Source: an uncultured Xylophilus sp. (lineage in GTDB: Bacteria; Pseudomonadota; Gammaproteobacteria; Burkholderiales; Burkholderiaceae_C). From it: a DNA stretch of 64,000 bases. Shown in pieces: positions 63,014 through 64,000 of the stretch. The stretch covers positions 80,989 to 144,988 of the forward strand of contig CAJYQL010000133.1 of assembly GCA_913776965.1 (NCBI GenBank). Direction: 5' to 3'. Positions within the stretch are counted from its first letter, which is position 1. Every line of letters begins with the position of its first letter. Position numbers and translations under genes: made by a program. Under the pieces are notes generated by a model that saw nothing but the letters and a program-made list of their open reading frames with translations, made no database searches and was not told where the DNA came from.

Positions 63014-63625
63014 ATGACCGCATCCCAAGAACTCCCCTTCCTCTCCCGCGTCTCCCTCGCCATCGGCAGCTTCTTCGCCTTGCTGGGCGACGGCCGCTTG
63101 GCCGCGCGCGTACAGGCGCTGCGCAGCGGTGCGCCGCTGGCCAGCGAAGTGCCGCCGCCCACGCCCGCCCCTGCAGCCGCGCCCGCTCCCGTGAAGGCAC
63201 CGCCGCCGGCCCCGGTGCCTGCGCCGGCCCCCGTGCGCGCCACCGCCAATGTCGACGCCGCCCTGCAATTGCTGGCCCTGCTGCAGCGCGAATCGCGATT
63301 CGTCGATTTCCTGCAGGAAGACATCGGCGCCTATTCGGATGCCGACGTGGGCGGTGCCGCGCGCCTGCTGCACGGCGGCGCCCGCAAGGTGCTGCAGGAC
63401 ACGTTCGACCTCGAACCCGTGCGCTCCGAAGCCGAAGGCAGCCGCCTGACGCTGCCCGCCGGCTTCGACGCCGCCGCCGTGCGCGTCACCGGCAACGTGG
63501 TCGGCCAGCCGCCGTTCACCGGCACGCTGCAGCACAAGGGCTGGCGCGCCACCGCCGTGCGCCTGCCCGCCCTCACCGAAGGGCACGACACGCGCGTGAT
63601 CGCGCCCGCGGAGGTCGAGCTGTGA
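63014..63625 (+). CDS. DUF2760 domain protein
   Basis: A 203-residue protein. The start MTASQELPFLSRVSLAIGSF leads to a single hydrophobic segment, then an Ala/Pro-rich linker (residues about 47-76). The DUF2760 core follows: AALQLLALLQRESRFVDFLQEDIGAYSDADVGGAARLLHGGARKVLQDTFDLEP. The family is known from proteobacteria, next to Hsp70 genes, without a biochemical function. It overlaps the Hsp70-type gene by GTGA, so the two act together. Upstream, CCGGCGGTT is repeated at 62894-62902 and 62907-62915. Confidence 0.88.
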   Translation: MTASQELPFLSRVSLAIGSFFALLGDGRLAARVQALRSGAPLASEVPPPTPAPAAAPAPVKAPPPAPVPAPAPVRATANVDAALQLLALLQRESRFVDFLQEDIGAYSDADVGGAARLLHGGARKVLQDTFDLEPVRSEAEGSRLTLPAGFDAAAVRVTGNVVGQPPFTGTLQHKGWRATAVRLPALTEGHDTRVIAPAEVEL

Positions 63626-64000
63626 GCGGCGCGAAATACGCCATCGGCATCGACCTCGGCACCACGCACAGCGCGCTCTCCTGGGTCGATCTGCACAGCG
63701 AGGGCGCCGCGCCCGACATCCTGCCCGTCGCCCAGCAGAGCGGCCCCGGCGCCGTGCAGGACTTCTCCCTGCTGCCCTCCTTCCTCTACGTGCCGCACGA
63801 CAGCGAGTTCGCGCCCGGCGACCTCGCCCTGCCGTGGAACGCCGCGCCCGGCCGCATCACCGGCGAGTGGGCCCGCAGCCACGGCGCGCTGACGCCGATC
63901 CGCCTCGTCTCCAGCGCCAAGAGCTGGCTCGGCCATGCCGGCGTGGACCGCCGCTCCGGCATCCTGCCGGCCGACGCACCGCCCGAGGTCGAACGCATCT
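63622..64000 (+). CDS. Hsp70 family protein, N-terminal part
   Basis: Partial: the first 126 residues lie in the window, starting with GTG at 63622 (the GTGA overlap with DUF2760). IGIDLGTTHSALSWVDL is the Hsp70/actin-fold phosphate-1 motif, but the following sequence (GAVQDFSLLPSFLYVPH and SAKSWLGHAGV) differs from DnaK. It is therefore a divergent Hsp70-like ATPase, not the housekeeping chaperone. It continues past 64000. Confidence 0.9.
   Translation, partial: MSGAKYAIGIDLGTTHSALSWVDLHSEGAAPDILPVAQQSGPGAVQDFSLLPSFLYVPHDSEFAPGDLALPWNAAPGRITGEWARSHGALTPIRLVSSAKSWLGHAGVDRRSGILPADAPPEVERI

Overview
The window is GC-rich DNA of a beta-proteobacterium, most likely order Burkholderiales and close to Comamonadaceae. 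The evidence is gene content, not a marker gene: five tripartite tricarboxylate transporter (TTT) Bug receptors, many class III CoA-transferase and LysR/IclR/MarR catabolic units, a kynBUA kynurenine operon, an mdtABC-type RND pump, and a small stem-loop repeat of a kind I recall from Comamonadaceae. No rRNA or tRNA gene, CRISPR array, transposase or phage gene was seen. Almost all of the window is coding. The only long non-coding stretch is 19779-20579, which holds a large inverted repeat.

Region 1 (1-9.3 kb) is a sigma-54 catabolic island. A PrpR-like activator lies between a CaiB/HMG-CoA-lyase operon (minus strand) and a tctBAC-oxidoreductase-GlcG-like operon (plus strand). Both operons have a near-identical -24/-12 promoter. 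Region 2 (9.3-25.4 kb) has housekeeping genes (slt, 5-formyl-THF cyclo-ligase, GST, cca) and the mdtABC-oprM-GST-VF530 cluster. A roughly 720-bp inverted repeat separates mdtB from mdtC, and a second repeat is inserted in frame inside mdtB. Region 3 (25.6-34 kb) holds otsB-GH15-otsA (trehalose), a ROK sugar kinase and kynBUA (tryptophan to anthranilate). Region 4 (34-42 kb) is housekeeping (DJ-1, MidA-like methyltransferase, FolM-like SDR, folB, ttcA, DUF4136 lipoprotein, histidine phosphatase, TerC) plus an unrecognised 515-residue protein rich in Leu-Pro-Asp repeats.

Region 5 (42-50.7 kb) is a seven-gene minus-strand operon: Bug receptor, carboxyltransferase, biotin carboxylase, 73-residue biotin carrier, Bug receptor, CoA-transferase and a second carboxyltransferase. 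It diverges from a MarR gene. A 15-bp palindrome contains the -35 boxes of both divergent promoters. It looks like a pathway in which an imported acid is activated to a CoA thioester and carboxylated, substrate unknown. Region 6 (50.7-53.6 kb) is a Bug/TauD/IclR divergon with a perfect 20-bp palindrome and a weaker second copy. Region 7 (55-60.8 kb) is a LysR-controlled thiol operon: cupin dioxygenase, four-domain rhodanese, Bug receptor and cystathionine beta-lyase-like enzyme. Region 8 (60.8-64 kb) holds a LysR/YeiH pair and the start of a DUF2760-Hsp70 operon cut by the window end.

A four-member stem-loop repeat family links several regions. One copy supplies the stop codon of otsA and one lies within the coding sequence of the FolM-like SDR gene. 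All functional statements come from reading the sequence and remembered family knowledge; no database search was run.
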